Below the pieces are notes generated by a model. It saw only the letters and a list, made by a program, of their open reading frames with translations, was not told where the DNA came from and did no database searches. The translations under genes were made by a program, and so were the position numbers. From positions 127,635 through 191,634 of the forward strand of contig CAVTSA010000009.1 in assembly GCA_963737225.1 (NCBI GenBank): a stretch of DNA of 64,000 nucleotides. Direction: 5' to 3'. Numbering within the stretch: position 1 is the stretch's first letter; the number at the start of each line of letters is the position of its first letter. Shown here one piece after another: positions 25,118 to 34,287 of the stretch. Source of the DNA: CAVTSA01 sp963737225 (GTDB taxonomy: Bacteria; Chloroflexota; Dormibacteria; Dormibacterales; Dormibacteraceae).

Positions 25118-25175
25118 CTCACACCTCCTGCCGTCGTTCTACCCCCCGAGTGATTTCCTAAGGGGGTAGTGGCTG

Positions 25176-26627
25176 TCAAGTGGGAACATTTGTTCCGCCC
25201 TCGGCAGGGTCGTGGGGAGTCGCGGAAGGTGGCAGTATCGAGGTCGAGGAAGGTCGCCTCGTGATTCCGCGATTGGCGTTGAGTGCAGGTCTCTGTACCT
25301 GCTGAGGGGCCTTCCTCGTCGTGCGGCTGCGACGTCGGCGTCGAACCTCTTCGCTCACCGTCCAGTGGGCGGCCACGATCGCCTTGCCCTGCTCCCCTGT
25401 GATCGCCCGTCCATCGGTGTCACGGAGTTGGTAGGGGGTCTGCCGAACCATCACCGCGTAGAGACGCCGGGTGAGGTGAGTTGCCACCACGCAGAGCGCC
25501 TTGAGGTGGTTGGCACCGCGGTTGGTCATCTGCTCGTAGTAGATGCGCGCCAGCTGGGGGTCCTGAGTGCGAGCGGTGTCGGCGGCTCGAATCAGCGCCG
25601 TGCGCAGGAGTCGGGGACCGGCTTTGGACATCGGCTGTCCCTTGCGGTCGCTCTCACCCGTCTGGGAGGCCCGCGGAGCAAGACCGGTGAAGGAGACCAG
25701 GCGGCTGCCGTTGCGGAAGCGGCCGACCTCTCCGATGCCGGCGAGCACCGTGGGACCACCGGCTTCGGCCACCCCCGACAGGCTGCGCGCCAGTTGCTCG
25801 GGGTCGACTTGCTGATAGGCAGCCTCGCGCCCCCGCTCGTGCTCCACCAGCTCCGCCTGGTACGCCGCCAGCAGGTGCACCTCGGTGCGAATCTCACGGG
25901 CACGCTCGGCGAACGCGATCTCCGCCCCCTCCCCGTAAAGCACCCGCGACTGCGCTGCCGCCTCCAGCCAACGTTCCGCTACCTCCACACCCAGGTGCTT
26001 GGCCGAGACCTTGCTGATCAGCCTCGTCAGCCGGGTCCGTCCCAGCTTCAGGATCTGGTCGGGGTCCGCCCCCGTGCGCTCCAGCAGCGCCAGCTCGGTC
26101 TTGCTCAGCACAGCCCCAAGCGGCGTCATGGGAAGCGACTCCCGGACCAGCGCCCGCAGCCGCACCTTGCTCTGGCTGCTCTGCTTGGTCAGCCGTGCAC
26201 AGGCTCGCACGCGGCGGTCGAGTGCTGCCTGGGCTCGGCTCGGTGGCCGCCAGGGATAGACCCCCTGAGGGTCGACGAGCGGCAGCCTGGCCAGCGTCTG
26301 AGCATCGATGCTGTTGGTCTTGGCGTTCCTGGAGAGCGCCTTACGCAGCGCTGCCGCCTTGGCTGAGCTGACCCGGTACACCCGATGCCCGCGCCGGGCG
26401 AAGAAGTACGCCACTGGACCCCAGGAGGGCCCGGTCGCCTCCATCACCACCTCCAGCTGCAGCCCCGGCTCGGTTCCCGCCAGCGCCGCCTGCTCGATCT
26501 CGGTCAGGCTCGCCTGGGTCGCCACGCAACTTCTCCGGCAGACGGTGCTGGAGTCTCCCCCTAACACCGCCACCGTGTGCCTCGAGGTAATCCCCAAGTC
26601 GATGCCTACCAACCGTCTCTCGCTCAC
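25176..26627 (-). CDS. IS110-family transposase 2 (different subgroup)
   Basis: A 483-residue DEDD transposase distinct from the one at 22632-23849. The N-terminal domain has LVGIDLGITSRHTVAVL (Asp), VVMEATGPSWGPVAYF (Glu) and RNAKTNSIDAQTLARL (Asp); the C-terminal part has LAGIGEVGRFRNGSRLVSFTGL and the GPRLLRTALIRAAD segment. The start GTG 26627 follows GGAGGTGT. The frame is complete. The C-terminal ~60 residues are Arg- and Pro-rich and beyond the usual end, possibly a lineage-specific tail. Confidence 0.92.
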   Translation of the reverse strand: MSERRLVGIDLGITSRHTVAVLGGDSSTVCRRSCVATQASLTEIEQAALAGTEPGLQLEVVMEATGPSWGPVAYFFARRGHRVYRVSSAKAAALRKALSRNAKTNSIDAQTLARLPLVDPQGVYPWRPPSRAQAALDRRVRACARLTKQSSQSKVRLRALVRESLPMTPLGAVLSKTELALLERTGADPDQILKLGRTRLTRLISKVSAKHLGVEVAERWLEAAAQSRVLYGEGAEIAFAERAREIRTEVHLLAAYQAELVEHERGREAAYQQVDPEQLARSLSGVAEAGGPTVLAGIGEVGRFRNGSRLVSFTGLAPRASQTGESDRKGQPMSKAGPRLLRTALIRAADTARTQDPQLARIYYEQMTNRGANHLKALCVVATHLTRRLYAVMVRQTPYQLRDTDGRAITGEQGKAIVAAHWTVSEEVRRRRRSRTTRKAPQQVQRPALNANRGITRRPSSTSILPPSATPHDPAEGGTNVPT

Positions 26628-27067
26628 CGCACACCTCCGTGCTCTGGTTCTCCAGCCCGGCACCGACGAGTGGACGCGGTTCCCGACGGCCACGGTCCCA
26701 GGACGCGGTTGGAGAAGCCGGCAACGGCTCCCACTCATATCCGGCAGACGGGCCCGATCTCCCGGGATCTGCCCTCTTTCCTCAAACGGGTCTTCCGTGG
26801 CCGGCCCAAAGTTGGCAATCACTCGGACGAGGCAGAGACCAGCTCTCTCCTCAGCCGGCAAGCACGACGCCACCCTCCGAGCCAGCTGGGGCTCCTCTCC
26901 ATGAAACCGCAGCGCCCCACCTGCCTCCCGGCTCCGGCACCCGCTGCCCCCCATCTGCCTGCTCTGCCCATCTCCCCTATATGCCGGCAATTGGGGCTTT
27001 CCGGGGCAATCAGCGGCCCCGAGTGCCGACAATCGAGCTCCTTCGGACGGCTAGGGTGGAACACCAG
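26628..27067. other. Non-coding region upstream of IS110 transposase 2
   Basis: A 440-base stretch with no convincing gene on either strand. It should hold the left end of the IS110 element and, by analogy with the family, its bridge-RNA gene. The last ~60 bases must contain the promoter of the SRPBCC gene at 27068. The element boundary was not found by eye. Confidence 0.4.
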
Positions 27068-27616
27068 ATGACGAGCAACCCACATTCCGGTACCCGCATC
27101 CTGGGCAGCCTTCGATCGGCGGACGGCAAAGGCGTCGTGCGCATCGAGGACCGGTACGACACCGACATCGAAACCCTGTGGTCGGCGCTGACCGATCCCG
27201 GGCGCCTGGCGGCCTGGTACGGCGACGTCGAGGGCGACCTGCGGCCCGGTGGAACGTTCCGGCTCGTGATCGAATCCGACGGCTGGGAGGGCAACGGGCG
27301 CGTGGAAGCCTGCGAACGGCCGCGGCACCTGCGGGTGACGACCCGCGAATCCGACGAGTCCTGGCGGAAGGGACAGGGCGCGGACCCCTTCGACGAGGCC
27401 ATCGAGGCCACGCTCACCCCGGAGGGCGACCAGACGATCTTGGTCATCGAGGTGCGCGGCCTCCCGCTGGACAAGATCGCGTTCTACGGCGCCGGGTGGC
27501 AGATCCACGCCGAAACTCTCGCCGCCCACCTCGCCGGGCGGGAGCGCGGCGACCCCGGGCCGCGATGGGAGGCCCTCGTCCCTCCCTATCAGGACCTGGC
27601 GGCGGCCATCACGTAG
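27068..27616 (+). CDS. SRPBCC/AHSA1-family protein
   Basis: A 182-residue START-like protein. The pattern DRYDTDIETLWSALTDPGRLAAWYGDVEGDLRPGG is followed by paired strands and a C-terminal long helix, typical of AHSA1 (Hsp90 activator-like) or polyketide-cyclase-like proteins. Its ligand is unknown. ATG 27068 was chosen because the domain starts about 25 residues later. The gene converges with the acidic protein gene with 12 bases between stops. Confidence 0.88.
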   Translation: MTSNPHSGTRILGSLRSADGKGVVRIEDRYDTDIETLWSALTDPGRLAAWYGDVEGDLRPGGTFRLVIESDGWEGNGRVEACERPRHLRVTTRESDESWRKGQGADPFDEAIEATLTPEGDQTILVIEVRGLPLDKIAFYGAGWQIHAETLAAHLAGRERGDPGPRWEALVPPYQDLAAAIT

Positions 27617-27628
27617 CCGGCGCCCGCC

Positions 27629-28072
27629 CTACTCGTCCTCGTCGTCGTCGCCCCCTGACCAGTTCGCGACCCAGTCCTCGAGCAGCGCGCGCAGCACCGC
27701 CACGAACGTCGCTTCGCGAAGCTCGAGGGGTGCCGAGGTACCGGCTCCGGCCGCGATGCGAGTGAAGGCGGAGAGGTTGGTGACGTCCTCCTCCACCAGC
27801 TCCTCGGTCCCGTTCTTCGACCAGTCGCGGAGGATGGCGATGATCAGCTCCTGGTGCGCGGTCGCATTCCAGCTCGGGGGAGCCTCGACCGGGAGCGCGG
27901 CACGCGCGACGTCCTGCGCCACCTGGGTCGCCTGCTGAACCCGACCCTCCATGGTGGCGAAGGCACCCTCTTCGCCGTCCTCGTCCTCCTCGTCCTCGTC
28001 CTCCCCGTCCTCGGGATCCGCCGATCGGGTCAGCTGCTGGTCGTCGTCAGGCGGTTGATGGAGGTCGGACAA
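27629..28072 (-). CDS. Acidic hypothetical protein
   Basis: A 147-residue protein that I do not recognise. Residues about 15-40 are nearly all Asp/Glu, followed by a helical region (about 45-140) with regular hydrophobic spacing, ending in another acidic run (GGDDDEDE). No membrane segment or catalytic motif is seen. Reading-frame bias and conserved-looking helices support a real gene. It lies 104 bases after the stomatin gene on the same strand and may follow it in a transcript. Confidence 0.6.
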   Translation of the reverse strand: MSDLHQPPDDDQQLTRSADPEDGEDEDEEDEDGEEGAFATMEGRVQQATQVAQDVARAALPVEAPPSWNATAHQELIIAILRDWSKNGTEELVEEDVTNLSAFTRIAAGAGTSAPLELREATFVAVLRALLEDWVANWSGGDDDEDE

Positions 28073-28176
28073 GGCGGTGCTCCTCAGCGAATGCGCGAAG
28101 TGCCAGGACGGGCCGCGGTGCGGTCCCGGCGCCGAATCCTACTCGGCGCCGGGGCCCGGCCGCCTCCGCGGCGCCT

Positions 28177-29208
28177 CTAGCTGCCGCCCGACCCCGAAGC
28201 CGGCTGTCCGGACGCGGGCAGCGCTGCGGTCTCCGGAGCCGTACCGTTGGGCGACGCCGCCGGCCCCAGCAGCGAGCTGAGCGCGGAGGTCGCCCCGAGC
28301 AGCCCCGCCGTCTCCACCGGGACCACGACCTTGGCGTTGTCGCTCGACGCCACGCGACCCAGGGTGTCCAGCTGGAGCACGGCGATCAGCTCCTTGGTCG
28401 GATGCTGCGCCTGGATCGCCGCGTACGTCTTGGAGATCGCGGCCGCCCGTCCCTCCGCTTCCAGGGCCTGCGCCTCCTTGCTGCCCTCGGCCCGCAGGAT
28501 GAGAGCCTGCCGCTCCGCCTCCGCCCGCAGGATCCGGGACTGCCGATCGCCCTCGGCCTGGCGGATCGCCGCCTGCTTGGCGCCCTCGGCGATCGTGACC
28601 GACGCCTGCTGCTGACCCTCCGCGCGCAGGATCGCGGCCCGCTTTTCCTGTTCCGCCTGCTTCTGCATCGCCATTGCCTGCAGGATCGGCTGTGGTGGCG
28701 TGATCTCCTGGATCTGCACCCGGTTGACGCGGATGCCCCACTTGTCGGTCACCGACTCCATCGCGGCTTGCAGCCGGGTGTTGATGAGCTCCTGCTCGCT
28801 GAGACACTCGTCGAGGTTCATCGCGCCCATCACCGACCGCAGCGACGTTCGCGCCAGCTGATCGATGGCCAGGAAATAGTTGCTGACCCCGAACAGCGCC
28901 AGCCTGGGGTCCACGACCTGGCTGAAGACGGTGATCAGCACCGCCAGCGACACGTTGTCCTTCGTGATGACGTCGATGCGCTCACCGGTGCGGGGTGTCT
29001 CGCGCATGTCGACCAACACCAATCGGTCCGCGTACGGCATCAGCGTCGTCAGCCCCGGATTGCGGACCGTATGGAACTGCCCGAGCCGCAGGACCACGCC
29101 CACCAGCCCCTGGTTGACAACCCGGATGGTGCGCGCCAGCGACACCACGACGAAGAGGCCGACCAGCACCACTACGGCGAGGATGACCAAGGTGGCCAAG
29201 GCCATCAC
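28177..29208 (-). CDS. SPFH/Band 7 stomatin-like membrane protein
   Basis: A 343-residue protein. One N-terminal TM helix (about 3-25) is followed by the SPFH domain: VVNQGLVGVVLRLGQFHTVRNPG, then a membrane-near loop and the SLAVLITVFSQVVDP strand. A long coiled-coil rich in Ala/Glu/Gln (AILRAEGQQQA, repeated AEG units) covers residues about 180-280. Such proteins form large oligomers in membrane microdomains and are usually paired with NfeD, which is exactly what lies upstream here (31-base gap). A double ATG at 29208/29205 makes the start slightly uncertain. Confidence 0.93.
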   Translation of the reverse strand: MMALATLVILAVVVLVGLFVVVSLARTIRVVNQGLVGVVLRLGQFHTVRNPGLTTLMPYADRLVLVDMRETPRTGERIDVITKDNVSLAVLITVFSQVVDPRLALFGVSNYFLAIDQLARTSLRSVMGAMNLDECLSEQELINTRLQAAMESVTDKWGIRVNRVQIQEITPPQPILQAMAMQKQAEQEKRAAILRAEGQQQASVTIAEGAKQAAIRQAEGDRQSRILRAEAERQALILRAEGSKEAQALEAEGRAAAISKTYAAIQAQHPTKELIAVLQLDTLGRVASSDNAKVVVPVETAGLLGATSALSSLLGPAASPNGTAPETAALPASGQPASGSGGS

Positions 29209-29239
29209 CAGCTACCTCCGATGCGGCGCGCACGCCGCG

Positions 29240-29740
29240 CTACTGACCCGGATCATCCGGGTCGGGGTGATCGGAGCCCTCCGGGGCTCCGGGAAGTGCG
29301 GGCGCGTGCGCTGGTTCGACGACCAGCGTCGCCCCGCGAAGTTCGACGATGCGTACCTCGGTGCCGACCTCGATCGGCGTTCCCTCGGCGGAGAGCGCGG
29401 GCCAGTTCTCGCCGAAGATCTGAGCGTGGCCCCGATGCTGACCACCGTCGATCCGCTTGACGATGACGGCGACGTTGCCGAGCATGGTCTGGGCTCCGCT
29501 CAGGGTTTCGGCCGGCACCGGATTGCGGAGCCGCCGCATGACGACGGGACGGACCGCGATCACGCCCAGCCCGGAGGCGACGACGAACCCGCTCAACTGG
29601 AGCAGCTCCTGGTTGGGAAGGAAGGCCGCGATGACGGCGGCGACCACGGCGCCGATGGCGACGAACGCCGCATACAGGGAGACGGTCGCGACCTCCGCGA
29701 TCGCGAACCCGAGCGCCACCACGATCCAGAGCAGCAGCAT
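29240..29740 (-). CDS. NfeD-family protein
   Basis: A 166-residue partner of stomatin-like proteins. Residues about 1-70 form three or four TM helices (LLLWIVVALGFAIAEVAT, then two more), followed by a C-terminal OB-fold (GNVAVIVKRIDGGQHRGHAQIFGENWPALSAEGTPIEVG). This is the short NfeD form without the ClpP-like protease part. ATG 29740. The operon nfeD-stomatin is a standard arrangement with a role in membrane organisation, though details are not established. Confidence 0.9.
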   Translation of the reverse strand: MLLLWIVVALGFAIAEVATVSLYAAFVAIGAVVAAVIAAFLPNQELLQLSGFVVASGLGVIAVRPVVMRRLRNPVPAETLSGAQTMLGNVAVIVKRIDGGQHRGHAQIFGENWPALSAEGTPIEVGTEVRIVELRGATLVVEPAHAPALPGAPEGSDHPDPDDPGQ

Positions 29741-29847
29741 CGCTACGTCTCCACGAGTGAGAACGCTCCGGCTCCCGAATGGGTCGCCCTCATGACTCGA
29801 TTGTCGTCCCTCTTTGAAAAAGCTGGGGCCGGGGATCTTGCACACTC

Positions 29848-30282
29848 GTGGACATGAGCCCGGAAGACGCGAGGGGACGCGTGACTCTGGCCCGCGTCGC
29901 GACGCTGGCGACGCTGCGGCCGGACGGCACGCCCCACCTGGTCCCCTTCTGCTTCGCGCTCGACGGGGACGCGCTGGTCTCGGCGGTGGACCACAAGCCG
30001 AAGCGGACCCCCCATCTCCAGCGGCTGACCAACGTGACGCACGACGACCGCGTGACGGTCCTGGTCCACGAGTACGAAGAGCGGTGGGACCGGCTCTGGT
30101 GGGTGCGCCTGGAGGGATCGGCGCGCGTCCTACCCGAGGGCGCGGAGGCGGAGCGGGCGCGGGCGCTGCTGGTGGCGAAGTATCACCAGTACCGCAACCA
30201 CCCGCCGTCGGGACCGGTACTCAGCGTCACGATTCGTCGCTGGTCGAGCTGGGAGGCGGCACCGCCACCCGCTTCCGGCTGA
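29848..30282 (+). CDS. PPOX-class F420-dependent enzyme (Rv0121-like)
   Basis: A 144-residue split-barrel flavin/deazaflavin-binding protein. It has RVTLARVATLATLRPDGTPHLVPFCFALDGD at the start and a final VLSVTIRRWSSWEA strand, the pattern of the TIGR03668-type PPOX family with coenzyme F420. Substrate unknown. Starts are GTG 29848 or ATG 29854. The gene is divergent from nfeD and overlaps the convergent small membrane gene by 56 bases. Its presence suggests an F420-producing host. Confidence 0.88.
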   Translation: MDMSPEDARGRVTLARVATLATLRPDGTPHLVPFCFALDGDALVSAVDHKPKRTPHLQRLTNVTHDDRVTVLVHEYEERWDRLWWVRLEGSARVLPEGAEAERARALLVAKYHQYRNHPPSGPVLSVTIRRWSSWEAAPPPASG

Positions 30283-30637
30283 CCAGGCGCCGCGCCGCGA
30301 TCCCCACCCAGACGCCGGCGACCGCGAGCACGACCCCGACCAGCACCGTCACCGCCAGGGCGACCGCGGCAGGGACGCCCAGGAGCCCGCCGAGCACGCC
30401 CGCCACCGCACCCACCGGCTCGGTCCGTGCCTGCCACAGCAGCGGCAGCCCCCAGCCCAGGGCCCCCGTGATCACCGCACCCAACCAGGCCCCGCGACCT
30501 CGCATCAGCACGCCGAGCGCGAATCCGGTGACCAGGGGCATCCACCACAGCCCCTCGGGCTGTGTCACCACGACCAGCGCCACGCCGCCCAGTACCGCGA
30601 CCCAGGCGACCGGCCCCCGGAGCCGCGGCACGGTCAC
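30227..30637 (-). CDS. Small hydrophobic membrane protein
   Basis: A 136-residue protein with about four TM helices and a basic C-terminus (SRKRVAVPPPSS). I do not recognise a family. The start is set at GTG 30637 because its GTGA overlaps the stop of the upstream acylase gene (30634-30636), so the two are translationally coupled. The 3' end overlaps the convergent PPOX gene. Confidence 0.7.
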   Translation of the reverse strand: MTVPRLRGPVAWVAVLGGVALVVVTQPEGLWWMPLVTGFALGVLMRGRGAWLGAVITGALGWGLPLLWQARTEPVGAVAGVLGGLLGVPAAVALAVTVLVGVVLAVAGVWVGIAARRLVSRKRVAVPPPSSTSDES

Positions 30638-33120
30638 GGCGAGACGGTCCAGAGCGACGATCTGGCATTGCCCGCCGCCGCCCGCTCGGTGCGCGGGAAG
30701 GCGAGGTACGTTCCCCGCAACCATCCCTGGACCCGGTCGTCGTAATGCGGAGAAGCCGGGTTCTCACTGGCACCGCCCGGGTAGGCCGCGTACATGGTCC
30801 CGCCGTCGCCCCAGTCGACGATCATCCGCCAGCTGGGCCCTGCCGACGAGGGGCTGTCCGGTCCGGCCGGTGCGGCGTTCGGCGTGTAGCCGTCGCCGCC
30901 CGCCCGGACGGGCCCATAGCCGAGGCTCGCGAACCCGGCCAGAGACGTGATCTCCCGCGTGTGGACCCGCCCCCACTGCCAGGAACCGGGCGCGCCTCCC
31001 AGCCGCCTCGAGAGCCTGCGAACAGCCGCCGCGAACGCCGTACGCATCACCTCCGGAGCGCTGCGTGCCGGGCCTTCCGGCAGGTCGAACGCGGAGTTGT
31101 CGGGGTCGCTCGCGGTCCAGGCCTGAAGGTCCTGTGAGAGCGGCGCGGACAGCGTGAGGATCGAGGTCCGGTGCGATGCCTGGGCCTGGTTCCACCAGGG
31201 GCCGAAGGTCGCGCTCAGGTAGTCGGTCCAGAACTGGTCCCAGATCGTGGCGGCCGCCGACCCCGCGTCCATCCGCCCGTCCCACCCGACCAGCAGCTTT
31301 CGTGCCGCCGCCGCCTCTCCGCCGACCTGGCCGGAGGTCGCCGCCAGCAGGTAGGGAAGCATCTGCACCGCCAGCTGATCCTGCGTGTCGAGCTCGAGGT
31401 TCTCGAAGTCCTGCACGGTCAGCGATCCCGGCCGGCTCAGCGCCTCTTCAATCGTCTGCGCCCGATAGCCGGGGTCGAAGTCGAGCGTCGTGCCCAGGGG
31501 GTACGGGTAGTCGTCCGGGACCGGCCGCTGGTTCGCGGACCAGACGATGTGGTCCGGCGGGTCGTAGACCGACGGCACCTGGCTCAGCGGGATCGTGCCG
31601 ATCACGTCCTCGGCGCCGGTCCCGGACAGCGGCAGAAAGGGATCGCCGCTCTCGAGCACCGGGTAGTAGCCGGGCGAGTAGATCCCGATGTCGTCCTGAT
31701 CGTCGGCGTAGATCCAGTTCTGGATCGGGCCGCCCCAGAGGTCCAGGGACGACGTGAACTGCTGCCAGTCGGCGGCGTGCATGATGCCGAGCAGAGCGTC
31801 GAACGCGCGCGGGTCCGGCGTGTTGGCGACCCAGTCCACGGCCAGCGTCTCGCCCATCTGGGTGATGACCGGCCCGTGCACCGAGATGCGGACGGTGTCG
31901 GTCACCGGCGCGGAGCCCTTGACCGCGATCTGATAGGTCACGGTTTTGAACGGGGTCCACTGCCCGTCCCAGTAGTAGTCGCCGGGATGCTGAGCGCTGG
32001 TCTCCTCCTGGTAGTAGTAGGTCGTCAGCTCCTGCCCGTCGGTGGCTCCCCACGAGATGTGCGCGTTCTCGCCGATCGGAACCAGTGGCTCGCCGGGGAT
32101 GGTTACGCCGCTCACCTGCAGCCCGGGCGCCGTCATCGAGACCGGGTACCAGATCGAGGGGAGCGTCAGGGAGAGATGCGGGTCGTTCTCCATCAGCGCT
32201 CCGCCGGTTGCCGACTTGGGCCCGTTGACGGCCCAGTTGTTGCTGGCGCCCAGGGTCCTGGTCCCCACCAGCAGCGGCTGGACGGTCTCGAGCGCCGCCG
32301 TGACCGCCTGCGTCTCGACGTCGCCGACCGCTCCCAACTCGGGGATGGGCGCCGCTCCCTGGTCCTGGTGCGAACGGGCGTCGTACGGCACCTGGGGGTT
32401 CGGCGGCAGCACGGGCAGCCACGCCTCCGTCCGCTGCATCCCGAGGGTGCCCGCGAGCTGGGCGCGCACCAGGGGTTCCGTCGAGTAGGAGAGGTCCTCG
32501 TTGAGGATGCCGAGGATGATCACGGTGTCGACCGGGCGCCACCGAGCCGGCTGATAGCCGAGCATGTCGACCAGCAGGGGCCAGTCGCCGGAGTCCCGGT
32601 CCTGGTCGATGCGCTGGTTGACGCCGGCCGTGAAGGCCAGGACGTCGGTGCGTGCCTCGCCCGGCGGCAGCTGCCGCCACTCGTCGGTGGCGGTGCGCAG
32701 GAGCCCGAGGTCGAGCTGGAACTGATCGCTCGAGAGCGCGGCCGGGCCCACGATCGCGGACAGCTGTCCTTCCGCCTGCCGCCGCTCCAGGTCCATCTCG
32801 AACAGCCGGTCTTTCGCCTGCAGGTACCCGAGGACCTGCATCGCGTCGCGCTCGCTGTCGGCCGCGATATGGGGCGTCCCCTGTGCATCGAAGGCGACGG
32901 TCACCCGGCCCTGGAGCCCGGACAGGTGCGACACCTGGGGTACCTCGGTGGCTGCGTCGGCAGCGGAGGTCCAGATGCCCCGGCCGGGGTCGAGCGCCGG
33001 GCCGAGCGCGGGCAGCGGGCCGAGGCCGGCCGACGCGACGAAGATCACGAGGGCGGCGGCCGCCAGCGCCAGCAGCAGGTGCAGGCCGCGGCCGAACGCC
33101 CGGGGCAGGCCGTCGCGCAC
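30634..33120 (-). CDS. Penicillin acylase family protein
   Basis: An 828-residue Ntn-hydrolase precursor. An N-terminal hydrophobic segment (about 14-33) suggests export with membrane anchoring or a signal peptide. The catalytic Ser opens the beta chain in LGASNNWAVNG near residue 290, after the alpha chain with its FEMDLERRQAEGQLS segment, and HISWGATDG marks the beta chain. Autocleavage at the Ser is expected. Substrates may be acyl-homoserine lactones, cyclic lipopeptides or beta-lactams; none can be chosen. GTG start at 33120. The C-terminal stop overlaps the next gene. Confidence 0.92.
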   Translation of the reverse strand: MRDGLPRAFGRGLHLLLALAAAALVIFVASAGLGPLPALGPALDPGRGIWTSAADAATEVPQVSHLSGLQGRVTVAFDAQGTPHIAADSERDAMQVLGYLQAKDRLFEMDLERRQAEGQLSAIVGPAALSSDQFQLDLGLLRTATDEWRQLPPGEARTDVLAFTAGVNQRIDQDRDSGDWPLLVDMLGYQPARWRPVDTVIILGILNEDLSYSTEPLVRAQLAGTLGMQRTEAWLPVLPPNPQVPYDARSHQDQGAAPIPELGAVGDVETQAVTAALETVQPLLVGTRTLGASNNWAVNGPKSATGGALMENDPHLSLTLPSIWYPVSMTAPGLQVSGVTIPGEPLVPIGENAHISWGATDGQELTTYYYQEETSAQHPGDYYWDGQWTPFKTVTYQIAVKGSAPVTDTVRISVHGPVITQMGETLAVDWVANTPDPRAFDALLGIMHAADWQQFTSSLDLWGGPIQNWIYADDQDDIGIYSPGYYPVLESGDPFLPLSGTGAEDVIGTIPLSQVPSVYDPPDHIVWSANQRPVPDDYPYPLGTTLDFDPGYRAQTIEEALSRPGSLTVQDFENLELDTQDQLAVQMLPYLLAATSGQVGGEAAAARKLLVGWDGRMDAGSAAATIWDQFWTDYLSATFGPWWNQAQASHRTSILTLSAPLSQDLQAWTASDPDNSAFDLPEGPARSAPEVMRTAFAAAVRRLSRRLGGAPGSWQWGRVHTREITSLAGFASLGYGPVRAGGDGYTPNAAPAGPDSPSSAGPSWRMIVDWGDGGTMYAAYPGGASENPASPHYDDRVQGWLRGTYLAFPRTERAAAGNARSSLWTVSP

Positions 33121-33142
33121 GCTTCAGTCGCTCAGGGGTCGG

Positions 33143-33445
33143 TCAGCGGGGGGGTCGGCTGCCCGGTGGCCGCGTGGTCTCGAGCGGCGGATCTTGAGCC
33201 CAGATCAGAAAGGCGACCGCGGTCGCCAGGCCCAGCGCGGCCATGCCGATGTCCGAGATCAGGACCGTGGGCGCCGCCACCCGGATCACGAAGGAGACGA
33301 CCAGGAAGATGCCGGCGAGCGTGAACGCGACCCGGAACCGGCGCTTCATCAGGCGCAGCTGCACTCGCAGCCCGCCAGGCCGCAGCGAGAAGACGCCCGT
33401 GATGAGCAGGCACCCGAGGACGATCGCGATCAGAAAGCCGCGCAT
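33143..33445 (-). CDS. Small membrane protein
   Basis: A 100-residue protein with three hydrophobic helices (MRGFLIAIVLGCLLITGVFS, then two around 43-60 and 67-85) and a Pro/Arg-rich tail. No family recognised. It precedes the acylase gene by 22 bases on the same strand, so it may be its first cistron. Start ATG 33445 begins the first helix directly. Confidence 0.65.
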   Translation of the reverse strand: MRGFLIAIVLGCLLITGVFSLRPGGLRVQLRLMKRRFRVAFTLAGIFLVVSFVIRVAAPTVLISDIGMAALGLATAVAFLIWAQDPPLETTRPPGSRPPR

Positions 33446-33500
33446 CGACACGCAGTTTCGCACGTCCGCTCGCCGAGGTCGTCGCGTACGCTCGGCTGGC

Positions 33501-33809
33501 GTGTGGTTGACGTGTTCTGCCCGCTGCGGTGGGGATCTGTTCCGGGCCATGTTCGCCGAGGTCGACGTCGACCACACCGGTGCCTACCAGGATCACCGGA
33601 TCGTGCAGCAGGGCTATCTCTGCCTCAACTGTGGAGCGCCCGCGATCGACATCGGCCAGGTTCCTGCGGCGATGGACGAGGAGGCGAGCGAAGAGGAGGC
33701 GCCGGTGCGCCAGGACGTCCTCTGCCCGCACTGCGAGACGCTGGTCAGCGTGCTCCCTGACGAGGACTGCCCCAACTGCGGGATGAGCCTGGAGCTCTCG
33801 CGGCCCTGA
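33501..33809 (+). CDS. Zinc-ribbon hypothetical protein
   Basis: A 102-residue protein starting at GTG 33501, with cysteine pairs CLNCG (about residue 42), CPHC (76) and CPNCG (91) plus an N-terminal TCSARCG. Two zinc-binding ribbons are likely. The function is not recognisable. It is divergent from the small membrane gene, with 55 bases between. Confidence 0.6.
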   Translation: MWLTCSARCGGDLFRAMFAEVDVDHTGAYQDHRIVQQGYLCLNCGAPAIDIGQVPAAMDEEASEEEAPVRQDVLCPHCETLVSVLPDEDCPNCGMSLELSRP

Positions 33810-33833
33810 GCGCAGCCGGCCCTGGCGGTGGCG

Positions 33834-34238
33834 TCAACCCGGCGGCGCGGTTGCCGGGAGGTCACCAGAGCCGTCCGAGTTGAGGTCTCGGACCGCGGCG
33901 TTGATGCGCTCGATGGCGGCCGTCGGGTCCTCCACCCCGATCACCAGCTTCGAGTACTGCTCGTGGCGCAGCTCGACCGCGATCGCCCCCTCCGGTCCGC
34001 GCACGTCCCAGAACACCAGGTCGCCATGCTGGAGGAAGCGTCCCGCGGTCAGGATGTGCGGCACGTCGACCCCCGGCCGGCGCACGCCATGCCACCACCG
34101 TCTCGCCTCCACCTCATCCGGCGCCGCGCCCAGCACGTGCGCCAGAGGTACCTCGAGCCGAGTGGTGAGCGCGAGGATCCGGTCCACCCCCCGAACGTGG
34201 ACCACGATGCGATCCTCCTCGACCAGGATCTCGGCCAT
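33834..34238 (-). CDS. Hypothetical protein, possible PH-like domain
   Basis: A 134-residue soluble protein with an alternating beta pattern: ILVEEDRIVVHVRGVDRILAL, then VPLAHVLGA, a central GVDVPHILTAGRF strand, FWDVRGPEGAIAVEL and LVIGVEDPTAAIERINAAV. This order resembles small bacterial PH-like proteins, but the fit is by eye only. ATG 34238. Convergent with the zinc-ribbon gene. Confidence 0.65.
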   Translation of the reverse strand: MAEILVEEDRIVVHVRGVDRILALTTRLEVPLAHVLGAAPDEVEARRWWHGVRRPGVDVPHILTAGRFLQHGDLVFWDVRGPEGAIAVELRHEQYSKLVIGVEDPTAAIERINAAVRDLNSDGSGDLPATAPPG

Positions 34239-34287
34239 CGCACCGAAGCGTAGGCGCCCCGAACCCGACCGGCGGGGTAGCGTCGTA

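Noticed and set aside
31171..33324. A 717-codon plus-strand frame opposite the penicillin acylase gene
   Set aside because: Antisense frame with high Arg content and no motif; the acylase is unmistakable.
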